From Rhodopirellula sp. (lineage in GTDB: Bacteria; Planctomycetota; Planctomycetia; Pirellulales; Pirellulaceae), in assembly GCA_002689655.1 (NCBI GenBank), contig NZHC01000007.1, positions 1-34,642 on the forward strand: DNA of 34,642 nt, in the 5' to 3' direction. Below, in pieces: positions 26,588 through 34,642 of this stretch (positions are counted from its first letter, which is position 1; the number at the start of each line of letters is the position of its first letter). Position numbers and translations under genes: made by a program. Below the pieces are notes generated by a model. That model had not been told where the DNA came from. It saw nothing but the letters and a program-made list of their open reading frames with translations, and ran no database searches.

Positions 26588-26859
26588 AACGCTGCGGATT
26601 GTAAGCGGCGAAAGCCGTTCAACGTAGTCAGACTCTGACTTCCAAACGCAGATTTTCGACCTTTATCGTTGATGTAAGCTGATTTTTTCGGTCGCTGCCG
26701 CTCTTTTCTCACCAATCACCCGAAAGCTCCGGAGTGGGCTTCTGTGGTGTTGTTTGGCGGGCGTTGCTGGCGTTCAGCCATGGTCGGGGCTGAACTTCCC
26801 ACTACAATAAGCTGCGACGTGAGCTTTGGTTCGTCCTTTTCACCGTGGTTTTTTGTTGA

Positions 26860-27777
26860 ATGGCTTTTCGACTTCCTGTAGTAGCAGATCCTGAAATTCC
26901 TGATGGAGCAGAGGTTTCGGCCTCCGGCAGGCTTCCCCGTTGGCTGAAACGGCCAATACCCTCCGGAAACGCAAACCATATGACGCAGGGTTTATTGGAT
27001 GAGTTGCGGTTGGAAACCGTCTGCGATAACGCGAAGTGCCCTAACCGAATGGAGTGCTACAGCCAACAGACTGCGACATTCATGATCTTGGGGAATGTCT
27101 GCACACGACCTTGTGGATTTTGCGCTGTTCACCGTGGCCGACCTCCTGAACTACCGGAGTCGGATGAGCCTGAACGTGTGGCAGAGGCAGCGCATCGTTT
27201 GGGTCTCAAGCACGTTGTGATTACCAGTGTCACCCGGGATGACTTGGCTGATGGCGGTGCTGATCACTTTTATCGCTGTGTGATCGCTGTTCGTGAAAAA
27301 ACCGGTGCTACCACGGAGGTGCTTACGCCTGACTTTGTCCATTGCAAGCCGGCACTGGAACGCGTGGTGGAAGCTCGCCCCGATGTTTTTAATCACAACA
27401 TGGAAACCGTGCCTCGGCTTTATCGCCGCGTTCGTGGTCCCAAAAGTGATTACTCGTGGACTCTCGCTATGATGAAGCAGGTCAAGGCCTACAACCCGGC
27501 AGTTAAAACCAAGAGTGGTTTGATGTTGGGATTGGGTGAAGAACGCGGGGAATTGCTGGATGCATTGGCTGATCTGCGTGATCACGATGTCGACTTTCTC
27601 ACACTCGGGCAGTATCTTCAGCCCGGTGAAAAATATTTGCCGGTGGTTCGTTTTGTACCGCCGGAAGAGTTCGACGAACTGGGGGAGATAGCCAAGAAAA
27701 TGGGCTTCAGGAAAGTTGCTAGTGGACCTTTTGTTCGCAGCAGTTACCACGCTCGTGATATGGCCGAAACAGAGTGA
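26860..27777 (+). CDS. lipA: Lipoyl synthase
   Basis: A 305-residue radical-SAM enzyme that inserts two sulphur atoms into protein-bound octanoate to make lipoate. Both iron-sulphur clusters are recognisable: the auxiliary cluster motif C-x4-C-x5-C in CDNAKCPNRMECYS and the radical-SAM C-x3-C-x2-C in CTRPCGFCAV. The conserved auxiliary-cluster Ser lies at the end in GPFVRSSYHA. Other family stretches are TSVTRDDLADGGA, HNMETVPRLY and TLGQYLQPGEKYLPV. ATG at 26860 begins a normal-length protein. It is divergent from smpB across 272 bases. No lipB is adjacent. Confidence 0.97.
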   Translation: MAFRLPVVADPEIPDGAEVSASGRLPRWLKRPIPSGNANHMTQGLLDELRLETVCDNAKCPNRMECYSQQTATFMILGNVCTRPCGFCAVHRGRPPELPESDEPERVAEAAHRLGLKHVVITSVTRDDLADGGADHFYRCVIAVREKTGATTEVLTPDFVHCKPALERVVEARPDVFNHNMETVPRLYRRVRGPKSDYSWTLAMMKQVKAYNPAVKTKSGLMLGLGEERGELLDALADLRDHDVDFLTLGQYLQPGEKYLPVVRFVPPEEFDELGEIAKKMGFRKVASGPFVRSSYHARDMAETE

Positions 27778-28427
27778 GACTGATCGTTACTGGATGGTAG
27801 ACAGTATGCTGTGTTTCTTGTGAGTACGCAGTTGCTGCAGTGCCAAATTCCGGTGCCAAATTCATGTTTTGATGAGCCCAGGAGCCAGCTTTTCCCAACT
27901 CATCGGCGTTCTGTTTCGCGGCTATGTTCCAATCTTTGCGGAAGGATCGCACCACGTCCCAAGTTTCCTTTGACGGTACAAGTTTATGCCGGAATATCAA
28001 AGTGTACTTGAGCCAATCTGCAGCCAACTCGTCTTAGGACCGACCACCTCTGCAAGATGAGCCAAAGGGGTGTCGCTTATTTACGATCATGTCCAGATTC
28101 CTAAGACTCACTGCATTATCAGCGAAGCCGCCGCCACTAGTATCAATGTGATTTGGCAACGTTGTGATGGCTTTACGGCAATGGATTTAAGTCAACTGAT
28201 CACTGCGGAAATCAAATTGCAGGTTGAAGTCTTCCATGCCGTCGGTTCTTGTGAGCGGGGAAGAAATCTTCAGTGGCTTGCTCGGAAACATCGGCCTGAT
28301 GTTCCAGGCCTTCCTGATACCATTTCAATCCGCTCGGCTCTTTTTCAACAGCCCACGTTCAAGAAGCTCCTCGATTCTAGGATGTGCATAGACAATGTGG
28401 CGACTGTGATAGTGACGCGATGAAGAA

Positions 28428-28535
28428 CTACTCTGCCGTGTCAACGCTTCCCATCATGCGGAGTGCATTGCCAAGATTGTTTGTTGTAGTTGGATCATTA
28501 TTTCTGATGCTCAATGCATTGCCGTAAGGCTCCAA
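28428..28535 (-). pseudogene. Tetratricopeptide-repeat remnant
   Basis: The minus-strand peptide NALSIRNNDPTTTNNLGNAL followed by RMMGSVDTAE fits one TPR unit (A-L-x-x-x-P-x-x-x-x-x-x-N-L-G-x-A-L-x-x-x-G-x-x-x-x-A-E). It ends in a TAG, after which the same frame continues FFIASLSQSPH, which would match the next helix. This looks like a TPR gene broken by a stop and a later frameshift. The call rests on one short repeat. Confidence 0.3.
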
Positions 28536-28727
28536 CATTAACTCGAATAGTGTTCGATGGAACTGCTGGGTTTCAGAGCCATTCAGACATCGGCATCCCG
28601 GTGGTGGGAGTTGATGAGTTGCTGATGGATCCACTCAACCTGATCGTGATCATCCGCTTGGTGATGTTGCCATTTCTTATGCAACAGCAGTTGTCGATTG
28701 GGCATCTGCCACACTTCTACTTTGGAT

Positions 28728-28762
28728 AAAAAAAGCGACACGTTGGATATCCGTGTCGCTTT
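28728..28762 (-). terminator. Intrinsic terminator of the sigma-70 gene
   Basis: On the minus strand an 11-bp perfect stem (AAAGCGACACG with CGTGTCGCTTT; arms 28752-28762 and 28732-28742) encloses a 9-nt loop. It runs into a T7 tract made by A7 at 28728-28734 on the plus strand. It begins about 46 bases after the sigma-70 stop codon, the right place and orientation for Rho-independent termination of that gene. Confidence 0.88.
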
Positions 28763-28807
28763 CGAGTGTCAGCTGAAGAGTGCTGTGGTTCACAGCAAAG
28801 TTCGAGA

Positions 28808-30370
28808 TTAGTCCAGGAAGCCCACAAGGTCTTGACTTCGGCTTGGCTGCTGCAGTTTGCGAACAGCTTTGGCTTCAATCTGTCGAATTCGCTCACGAGT
28901 CACTTTAAAGATGTGTCCTACCTCCTCGAGCGTGTAACTGTATCCGTCACCGAGACCATAGCGAAGTTTGATGATTTCCCGTTCACGATACGAGAGAGAC
29001 TTCAGCACATTGCTGATGCGGTCACGCAACATTTCCTGAGTAGCCCCAATCTGCGGGCTTTCTGCAGTTCCGTCCGGCAGTAGGTCGCCAAACTGGCTGT
29101 CTTCACTGTTGCCGACGGGGCGGTCCAAAGAGATCGGGAAGCGGCTCATCGTCAGCACGCGACGGGCCTCTTCGACAGTCACATCAGCGCGACGAGCGGT
29201 CTCTTCAATCGTTGGTTCGCGTCCCAATTCCTGTAGCAGCTGTCGAGCAACATTTCGAACACGACTCATGGTTTCGACCATGTGCACAGGGATACGAATG
29301 GTGCGGCTTTGATCAGCCACAGCGCGTGTGATCGCCTGACGAATCCACCAAGTGGCGTAAGTGCAAAACTTGAAGCCACGACGGTACTCGAACTTGTCCA
29401 CCGCACGCATCAGCCCCGCATTACCTTCCTGAATAAGATCGAGGAACGAGAGTCCTCGGTTTCTGTACTTCTTGGCAATCGAGACAACTAATCGCAGGTT
29501 ACCTTCGCTCAGTTCACGCTTAGCTTGCTGGTATTCAGCGTAAACTGTGTTCAGCATCTTCACACGGTTGCGAAGCGATGTAGGAGTTTCTTGGCAAGCG
29601 GTCAATATCTGACGTCGCTCATGCAATAATTCCTCTCGGATTTCGCGGCCATGCTTGGTGCGTTTCTGAGCAGAAATTTCACGATCAATCTCGCCAAGCC
29701 GTACTGAAAACTTCTCCAGCAGATCAATACGCGTCTCAATTCGCTGAGTTCGCAGGCCTAACTCTTCAATCAGACGAACGGCACGACGGCGACGACGGGC
29801 CAGCGAACGCCATGCTTCTGCGCGTCGACGCGCAGAAGCACTCTTGCTGAGAGAGACCTTCCAGTCATGCCGATTGCGACGCAACAGGGTTTGCAACGTT
29901 CGGAGGTTGTGCGGAAGCCGACCAATGATTTGTTCTTTCTCAAGACGATCGGTGACCGATACTTGGACAGTACGATCAAACGGAAGCTGGCTACGGTAAA
30001 CCTTCTTCAGGGTTTTGTACGCTTCGACAAGAACGAAATGATTTTCAAGAAGTTTCGTTCGGAACCGGCGGCGAGTTTCCTCGATCCGTTTTGCCAGTTC
30101 GATTTCCTGTCGGCGTGTGAGCAGAGGGATCTCACCCATCTGAGTCAGGTACATTCGCACCGGGTCGTCCGACCATGACTCGCTCTCATCAACAGCAAGC
30201 AACTCATCGGGACTGTCGAGTTGCACTTGACCATCGGCTTGCTCTGCTATGGCGACGGCAACGTTGTTGTCTTCGTTGTCGTCGATAGGCAACTTGCGGA
30301 AGCCACTGGTCATGGCCTCCGTACTTTGTGCTGTGACGGCTTCAAATTCATCAATTAGGGTATCGAACAA
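28808..30370 (-). CDS. Primary-type RNA polymerase sigma-70 factor (RpoD/SigA family)
   Basis: A 520-residue sigma factor that directs RNA polymerase to -10/-35 promoters. Region 1.2 is [20 protein letters not shown] (about 68-87). Regions 2.1-2.4 run from about 283 to 365, with [20 protein letters not shown] and the -10-reading [19 protein letters not shown]. Region 3 is [20 protein letters not shown], and region 4 ends with the [28 protein letters not shown]. Between 1.2 and 2 lies a roughly 185-residue Arg/Lys-rich spacer (98-283) unlike the E. coli one; region 1.1 is absent. The start is TTG at 30370, with GAGGAG 8 bases upstream. An ATG at 30313 has GGAGG only 2 bases away and is less likely. 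A terminator follows. Confidence 0.93.
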   Translation of the reverse strand: MFDTLIDEFEAVTAQSTEAMTSGFRKLPIDDNEDNNVAVAIAEQADGQVQLDSPDELLAVDESESWSDDPVRMYLTQMGEIPLLTRRQEIELAKRIEETRRRFRTKLLENHFVLVEAYKTLKKVYRSQLPFDRTVQVSVTDRLEKEQIIGRLPHNLRTLQTLLRRNRHDWKVSLSKSASARRRAEAWRSLARRRRRAVRLIEELGLRTQRIETRIDLLEKFSVRLGEIDREISAQKRTKHGREIREELLHERRQILTACQETPTSLRNRVKMLNTVYAEYQQAKRELSEGNLRLVVSIAKKYRNRGLSFLDLIQEGNAGLMRAVDKFEYRRGFKFCTYATWWIRQAITRAVADQSRTIRIPVHMVETMSRVRNVARQLLQELGREPTIEETARRADVTVEEARRVLTMSRFPISLDRPVGNSEDSQFGDLLPDGTAESPQIGATQEMLRDRISNVLKSLSYREREIIKLRYGLGDGYSYTLEEVGHIFKVTRERIRQIEAKAVRKLQQPSRSQDLVGFLD

Positions 30371-30378
30371 GGGAGGAA

Positions 30379-30384
30379 CTCCTC
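30379..30384 (-). promoter_or_regulatory. Ribosome binding site for the TTG start of the sigma-70 gene
   Basis: GAGGAG on the minus strand stands 8 bases before TTG 30370. It is part of the inverted repeat GAGGA-GT-TCCTC, which may be chance. It favours the TTG over the inner ATG at 30313. Confidence 0.6.
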
Positions 30385-30636
30385 GCGCGGAAGCGGTAGT
30401 TGTCGGGTATGGAGCTAAAGGTCACGCGACTTGCTGATTTTGATCGTGTTTGCTGTGAGTCATGGCCGTTTGGTGTGTTCCTTTCCCAGGAGACACAAGA
30501 TCGGCATGGAGTTGAAGTCGATGAATCAGCGATGTTCTCGTTTGATAAAACGCGTGTTTTCCAATAGCGGATGTAGATGGTTGGCGGGCTGTTAGCCCCG
30601 AATCGGTTATCAATGAGTCAGGTTGTTGTCCCTGAT

Positions 30637-30678
30637 CAGTGGATGGGTGGAACAGGTCAGTGGATGGGTGGAACAGGT
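30637..30678. repeat. Tandem duplication of a 21-bp unit
   Basis: Two perfect head-to-tail copies of a 21-bp unit beginning CAGTGGATGGGTGG and ending AACAGGT. It lies in the non-coding gap upstream of the sigma-70 gene. Confidence 0.92.
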
Positions 30679-31443
30679 CAGGAGGAAAGTGAATGAGTTT
30701 TGATGTTTCTCTGTACTAGACTACTTACGGGTGAACGACTTGCGCCGTTCATTAATCCCATTTTTAAGGATGCTTGCCAGAATTCCAAAGCGAGTGACCT
30801 GTGCGGTAGAAGTTTGCCCAATTAGAAGGCGAAAATCAAAACCTCCCACTTCACTGACGCTGTGCATCGGTGAAATGAGAACCAAACAACTCTAGCACTC
30901 GATGCCCCTGGAGTTCCTGCCCCCTTAATAAATGGAAAAACTTTAGGATTGGGGTGCCCTTGCACCTCGGATCGGTTGTGAGATTGACGGTCTGTCTGCC
31001 AGACAATGTCGCTTCAGATCAATCCAAGTCGCTTCAGATCATCCCTCCCCAAGTAAAAGGATCAAATCGAACCGATGACGAGAACGAGATGAGTACCCCT
31101 ACGGATCACCCGCAGTCGTTATCACCCGTGTTTTCGAACGCCTTTGCGTATTCCCGCGAACTATCGCTGAAATGCAGACGTACCGACAGATTCTCCCCGT
31201 ACCATTCGTTTCAAACCAAACCTTTCGGCTCTGCCTTCCTGGCCACAATCGGCAAAGTTGACCACGTGTTTTGTGACTCGAATCATTCGGTCACGGGGAC
31301 GAACAAAACAGTTCGTTGTTATATTGCCTCGTATCGCTGCAGAGCGTTCGGGCTGATGTGGTGGATGCTGCCTTTTGCTGCTTCGAATTCTAGTCACCGA
31401 GAACGCCCGGTCTAGTCGGGTCTCCTTCAAATCTTCACCAATT

Positions 31444-31989
31444 ATGCATCTTTTGCCCTGCACACATTGCCAGCATCCTCTGTCTGTCACCCCCTCACAG
31501 GCGGGTGACAGCATCACATGTTCGAAATGTCAAGCAGAAGTATCGATACCGAAACTGGGAGTCCTTCGGCAATTGCCGCTCGCTGAGACGGCAGATGAGG
31601 GTAAATCTGCGACGCAAAAGCAGCGAGATAGCGGGGTTTCCGTCGTGTTTGTCGCCTTGGGCATGGTCGCCATCGCAGGCTTCATGGTGGCCGCATTTTC
31701 CGGTATTCGTTGGAGTTTGATCCCAAATCTGAAGACCACCGACGAGCATGTCGCTGACCTTCGGGCAGACTACGAAGAGAGGCCCTCCGCTGAGTTGATC
31801 AGAGAATATGAGCAAATGGTAGGCGACGGAATCGAACTGGGTTTACCCTTCACTTACAAGCGAATTGGTGACGAAAAGCAGCGATGGGGTCAAATTGCTG
31901 GCATTTCAGTCGCCACAGGCTTGCTGGCGGTAGTCGCCGCTCTCGGGTTTGCGGCAGTTAGTCGCAGGTCGGCCAGCGGCGGACAGTAG
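31444..31989 (+). CDS. Zinc-ribbon protein with two membrane segments
   Basis: A 181-residue protein of unknown function. An N-terminal zinc ribbon has C6-x2-C9 and C26-x2-C29 (PCTHCQHPLSV, TCSKCQAEVSIP), the style of ribbon common at the start of planctomycete membrane proteins. Two hydrophobic spans follow, near 78-98 (VVFVALGMVAIAGFMVAAFSG) and near 155-175. The loop between them is charged and helical (VADLRADYEERPSAELIREY). ATG at 31444 is taken because the ribbon begins there; the frame is open further upstream without conserved sequence. It is convergent with the methyltransferase gene. Confidence 0.7.
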   Translation: MHLLPCTHCQHPLSVTPSQAGDSITCSKCQAEVSIPKLGVLRQLPLAETADEGKSATQKQRDSGVSVVFVALGMVAIAGFMVAAFSGIRWSLIPNLKTTDEHVADLRADYEERPSAELIREYEQMVGDGIELGLPFTYKRIGDEKQRWGQIAGISVATGLLAVVAALGFAAVSRRSASGGQ

Positions 31990-32013
31990 GCACTTGGACC
32001 TGGGACACTTGGG

Positions 32014-32886
32014 TCAGGCTCGGGTTCGCCGCAAGACATAAACGACATCTTCGGTTGCTGCGTCGACTTCAATCGGGTCATCCAAGTCATAGGAAAAGTT
32101 GTAGGTGGCAACGCTTTCCCAGCAGCCCGACGATGCGATCAGGCGATCCATCTGTTTGGGCCGGTAGCTTCTTAGCACCAGTTCGTCCAGAATTCGAAAG
32201 CTTCGAGTCGGATTGTGGATATCAAATTGGATCCCAAATCGCTCAATCCGGCTGCCCTTCTTCCGCTCTTTAGTCCACATATGAGTGTTGATCGACAGGT
32301 GTCCCCTGCGGGCTGACCAGGACTCGGTTTCGCTCGGAGCTACTTCGGTCGGTGTGAGGTGGACACCTAAAAGATAAAGGCCACCTACGCGAATCGCTTG
32401 TCCCATGCAGGCCAGATGTGCTCGAGCTGCCTTTTCCGTTTGCAGGTGTCGAAAGCTATTGATGGTGTTGAATGCAATGTCATATCGGTGGGGAACCCGA
32501 AAGTCCGACATGTCTGCGATAAACGCCTCCGCATCGATCCCATGACGCTCGAAACGTGCATTGCAGAAGTCGACAGCTTTGGGGTTCAAGTCTAAACCCC
32601 CGACCTCATGGCCACGCTTTGCCAGTGAGTACAACAGACGACCTGTGCCACAGGCCGGTTCGAAAAAATTCTTGGCAGGACGCTGCATGTACTCCTTACC
32701 ACAGCCAAGAATGAACTTGATTTCAGCAGCACAATCAGCCCCAAACACCAAGTCATAGTACTTCGGGTGATCGTAGATCGATTCGTTGATGGTTTCGATT
32801 GAATAAGTCTCTGATTTTGAATTCAACTTGCGGATCTCTTTCTGGACGGAGGGTGCATGCTGTAGGAAGTCGCCTGCCGTGAGCAT
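32014..32886 (-). CDS. Class I SAM-dependent methyltransferase
   Basis: A 290-residue methyltransferase with a Rossmann-like fold. Motif I is FFEPACGTGRLLYSLAKRGH (about residues 75-94). The acidic end of strand 2 is GLDLNPKAVDFC, motif II is the ADMSDF stretch, and IAFNTINSFRHL follows. The product loop is MGQAIRVGGLYLLGVHL. The C-terminal 100 residues form a beta-rich region (RIERFGIQFDIHNPTRSF) as in small-molecule methyltransferases. The substrate is unknown. The DinB-like gene ends 42 bases upstream on the same strand, so they may be co-transcribed. Confidence 0.88.
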   Translation of the reverse strand: MLTAGDFLQHAPSVQKEIRKLNSKSETYSIETINESIYDHPKYYDLVFGADCAAEIKFILGCGKEYMQRPAKNFFEPACGTGRLLYSLAKRGHEVGGLDLNPKAVDFCNARFERHGIDAEAFIADMSDFRVPHRYDIAFNTINSFRHLQTEKAARAHLACMGQAIRVGGLYLLGVHLTPTEVAPSETESWSARRGHLSINTHMWTKERKKGSRIERFGIQFDIHNPTRSFRILDELVLRSYRPKQMDRLIASSGCWESVATYNFSYDLDDPIEVDAATEDVVYVLRRTRA

Positions 32887-32928
32887 GCTCGCTTCCCAAA
32901 TTGTGGAGTTCGTTCCATCGAGATTGTT

Positions 32929-33474
32929 CTAACGAACAGGCTCCAGCCCGAGCGCCCGCCTCAATAATCCAATTTGACCGATATGAGTGTGCTCATGGAT
33001 GGGGCAAAACAGGATCGCTCCCAACTTGTTGGGATATGCCGCATATGGCATGTCTACCGGTTCCAGTAGGGTTTCCGAGGTGACCTTTTCTAATTCGGTC
33101 AATGAACGTTCAAAAACCAGTCCCATCCGCTCACGCAATTCGCTTGCCGATGGCTGCCGCGATGTATCCGAGGAGGGTTTAGAACTGCGACTGTAGGTCT
33201 TGCGAAACCGACTTGGAATCAATTCCAGATCATCTGGGCTGCGTCCCCGAATGCGAAACATTAAGAGCCCATACTGACTGACTGTCAGATGCCCCACCTG
33301 CCACGCAATATGTGTCGGCAGACCGGCAGGCATATCGAACCACAGCTCGGTTGGTGTGTGATCCAGCAGCTCTAGGCAATATTGTCGGGCGAATTTGATC
33401 TGCCCAACCGCAGACTCAAGCATGGTGGTGGCGGGATCTGCTTGAGCGGTGGGGTTTGGTTTTTGGGCGTTCAT
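32929..33474 (-). CDS. DinB-like four-helix metalloprotein
   Basis: A 181-residue protein of the DinB/YfiT-like superfamily, four-helix bundles that hold a metal with three His residues. Candidate ligands are the His pair in THIAWQVGHLTVSQYG (about residues 55-70) and HEHTHIGQIGLLRRALG near the C-terminus, where the family has its H-x3-H motif. Members include thiol-dependent transferases (maleylpyruvate isomerase and bacillithiol/mycothiol transferases) and many of unknown role. The middle contains a Ser/Arg-rich linker (RSSKPSSDTSRQPSASEL). ATG at 33474 has no clear ribosome-binding site. It probably forms a unit with the methyltransferase gene 42 bases downstream. Confidence 0.8.
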   Translation of the reverse strand: MNAQKPNPTAQADPATTMLESAVGQIKFARQYCLELLDHTPTELWFDMPAGLPTHIAWQVGHLTVSQYGLLMFRIRGRSPDDLELIPSRFRKTYSRSSKPSSDTSRQPSASELRERMGLVFERSLTELEKVTSETLLEPVDMPYAAYPNKLGAILFCPIHEHTHIGQIGLLRRALGLEPVR

Positions 33475-33671
33475 AACGCGGATAATATCAAAGATTTGAC
33501 CTTTGTGATGCCGGGTAGAAAACTGGATAAGACTGATTCATCCCAGACAAGATGATCGGGCACTGAAGACGAAGCACGGTGGACGCACTGTGTTGCTGCC
33601 ATCTTAAATCTATGGTCGTATCTTTCGATTCGCATCTGTCTTTTCTGATGTCGCAGCCTGTTAAGGGGCAC

Positions 33672-34361
33672 TCAGGCAGCCTTCTGATCCGGAACATTTT
33701 GTCGCCGGGAACGACGCTTGGGGCGTTCGCGATATCCCTCTGCTGGATCATGCTTTTTCTCAAGTTCATCCAGAGCAATCTCGATGCGGTGGGTCAGTCC
33801 ACTGAGCGACTCGCCGCGTTGGGGATAAATCAAATCGCTGAAGTAATAATCAATCGTGCAAAACGGCTTAGGAATCTGCAAACGATCCCACGTTTTGGAA
33901 AGAATCCATCGCTGTGTTGGGATGGCCAGCACGCCTACCACCGGCGTTTTCGTTTTGCGAGCCAGCAGGCTGATGCCTTTGTGGGCCTTGCCACGTGGTC
34001 CGCGTGGACCATCGACGGTCAGCATCACAGGGTTCCCTCCGCGAACGTATTCAACCAAAGTCTGCAGAGCCGCCAAACCACCCTTCTCCGATGTTCCACT
34101 GCTGCCTCGTAAGGGCACATGGCCAATTAATTTCAAGCCAGGTACGACCAGTTCACCATCCTTGGATCGTGAGACCATCGTTCCAACGCCAGGTTCTGCT
34201 CCTAAAACGCCTGCAATTTGGACCGCGTGATAGCCCGCGACCAAATGATTGACGCCGTCATGATTCAGTAATTGTCGCGGATCGTTGTTGTAGCGAAACC
34301 GGCAGGTTAGCCGAAGTGTTAATACAAATAACCCAGCCAGCCAGGGAGTCAGTTTGTTCAT
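33672..34361 (-). CDS. DUF374 lysophospholipid acyltransferase-like protein
   Basis: A 229-residue member of the DUF374 family, related to LPLAT/LpxL acyltransferases that act on lipids at the inner membrane. Conserved stretches are AGYHAVQIAG, SRSKDGELVVPGLKLIG, PLRGSSG, LTVDGPRGPRG with KGISLLARKTKTPVVGV, and WDRLQIPKPF. A hydrophobic N-terminal segment (LAGLFVLTLRLTC) may anchor it. The C-terminus is a basic tail (RERPKRRSRRQN). ATG at 34361 (MNKLTPWLAG) is preferred because family members start just before this hydrophobic segment; ATGs at 34388 and 34400 are alternatives. The substrate is unknown. Confidence 0.85.
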   Translation of the reverse strand: MNKLTPWLAGLFVLTLRLTCRFRYNNDPRQLLNHDGVNHLVAGYHAVQIAGVLGAEPGVGTMVSRSKDGELVVPGLKLIGHVPLRGSSGTSEKGGLAALQTLVEYVRGGNPVMLTVDGPRGPRGKAHKGISLLARKTKTPVVGVLAIPTQRWILSKTWDRLQIPKPFCTIDYYFSDLIYPQRGESLSGLTHRIEIALDELEKKHDPAEGYRERPKRRSRRQNVPDQKAA

Positions 34362-34545
34362 TCCAGCAGTATCCAGAGGCCGAGACATTACGCACACCAT
34401 CGGTCGACCATGTATAGAGACATCGCCCCCTGTCGTGAACAGCAAAAGAAGATTGAAGCGTAAAAGATGCAGATGCTAGCATTTCAGCGCAAAGTCGATC
34501 AAAAATGCTGGTAGTCACTTGGGTCTTTGATGTCTTTCGGCCAAG

Positions 34546-34622
34546 GTGGGGCAGCTGTGGGGCAGCTGTGGGGCAGCTGTGGGGCAGCTGTGGGGCAGCT
34601 GTGGGGCAGCTGTGGGGCAGCT
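34546..34622. repeat. Seven tandem copies of an 11-bp G-rich unit
   Basis: GTGGGGCAGCT is repeated seven times without a mismatch. The GGGG runs are separated by 7-nt CAGCTGT spacers, so the plus strand fits the usual G-quadruplex pattern (G3+ with loops of 1-7). The unit is near one helical turn and not a multiple of three. It lies upstream of the DUF374 gene and about 20 bases from the right end of the window. No gene covers it convincingly. Confidence 0.97.
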
Positions 34623-34642
34623 TTGAGCCTGAAAGAAGAGTG

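Larger units (their letters stand above)
27778..28807. other. About 1 kb without an intact gene, possible coding debris on the minus strand
   Basis: Between lipA and the sigma-70 gene no long, well-behaved gene is present on either strand. On the minus strand several short frames look protein-like but are broken by stops and frame changes. One is a tetratricopeptide-like piece at 28428-28535; another, at about 28310-28420, contains RIEELLERGLLKKSRAD; a third, at about 27820-28027, begins LAADWLKYTLIFRHKLVPSK. Plus-strand frames look like shadows. I read the stretch as a decayed gene plus the sigma-70 terminator at 28728-28762, with low confidence. Confidence 0.35.
30371..31443. other. About 1.07 kb intergenic region
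   Basis: This is the gap between the sigma-70 gene and the zinc-ribbon gene. It should hold the sigma-70 promoter. I see a 21-bp tandem duplication (30637-30678), a 14-bp motif repeated 19 bp apart near 31009-31041, and an 8-codon frame at 30693-30719 behind a good GGAGG. No convincing gene, tRNA or known RNA was recognised. The block 31160-31420 is open on both strands and could be a dispersed repeat. Confidence 0.5.

Noticed and set aside
26588-26859. tmRNA gene next to smpB
   Set aside because: No tRNA-like ends, T-loop signature or tag-peptide frame could be found in the interval.
28070-28423. 117-codon plus-strand frame between lipA and the sigma-70 gene
   Set aside because: No recognisable domain and no good ribosome-binding site; the opposite strand shows more protein-like debris.
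30954-31415. 153-codon plus-strand frame upstream of the zinc-ribbon gene
   Set aside because: Composition and lack of motifs suggest chance; the same block is open on the other strand. Kept only as a possible dispersed repeat.
34546-34622. CRISPR array
   Set aside because: The units are 11 bp and contiguous, without unique spacers.

Overview
The window looks like a chromosomal segment of a planctomycete, probably of the Pirellulaceae type. This is my judgement from protein style, not a search result. The pointers are the integrase family, a sigma-70 factor with an arginine-rich spacer, a BFD-like 2Fe-2S protein of a kind I associate with planctomycetes, long acidic insertions in otherwise conserved proteins, weak Shine-Dalgarno sites and several TTG/GTG starts. 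No plasmid backbone, phage structural genes, CRISPR array or rRNA was seen. The only tRNA is a tRNA-Arg(UCG).

Layout. (1) 1-1745 is the right end of an integrative element: the tail of an excisionase-like HTH gene, a tyrosine recombinase, and the tRNA-Arg into whose 3' half the recombinase gene runs. (2) 1873-4716 (minus) is a Mn/Zn ABC importer (lipoprotein, ATPase, permease) behind two copies of a 14-bp palindrome that look like a metal-repressor operator. (3) 5067-6573 (plus) holds a GNAT acetyltransferase and a myo-inositol oxygenase with all six expected iron ligands. (4) 6625-8056 (minus) holds an M20 peptidase overlapping a small BFD-like 2Fe-2S protein. (5) 8221-11321 (plus) holds rlmN and a secreted GH2 glycosidase. 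(6) 11390-16271 (minus) is a possible three-gene unit: NhaD/ArsB-like transporter, UspA-like protein, VWA membrane protein. (7) 16433-18258 (minus) holds a Fpg/Nei glycosylase and a secreted glycine-rich protein. (8) 18512-23779 (plus) holds rnhA, gyrB and a DUF255 thioredoxin-domain protein. (9) 23771-26587 (minus) holds smpB coupled by an ATGA overlap to a LolD-like ATPase and an FtsX-like permease; lipA (plus) is divergent from it. (10) 27778-28807 carries no intact gene but has TPR-like debris and a clear intrinsic terminator for the sigma-70 gene at 28808-30370 (minus). (11) 30371-31443 is about 1.1 kb without a convincing gene. (12) 31444-34361 holds a zinc-ribbon membrane protein, a methyltransferase, a DinB-like protein and a DUF374 acyltransferase. 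The window ends in seven perfect copies of an 11-bp G-rich repeat.

Most of the window is ordinary housekeeping chromosome: replication/topology (gyrB), RNA-primer removal and DNA repair (rnhA, fpg/nei), translation quality (rlmN, smpB), cofactor synthesis (lipA) and transcription (sigma-70). I did not find a convincing new multi-gene system. The items most worth follow-up are the integrase-tRNA fusion with its cysteine cluster, the tandem metal operator, the M20/BFD overlap, the transporter/Usp/VWA unit, and the terminal 11-bp array that fits a G-quadruplex pattern.
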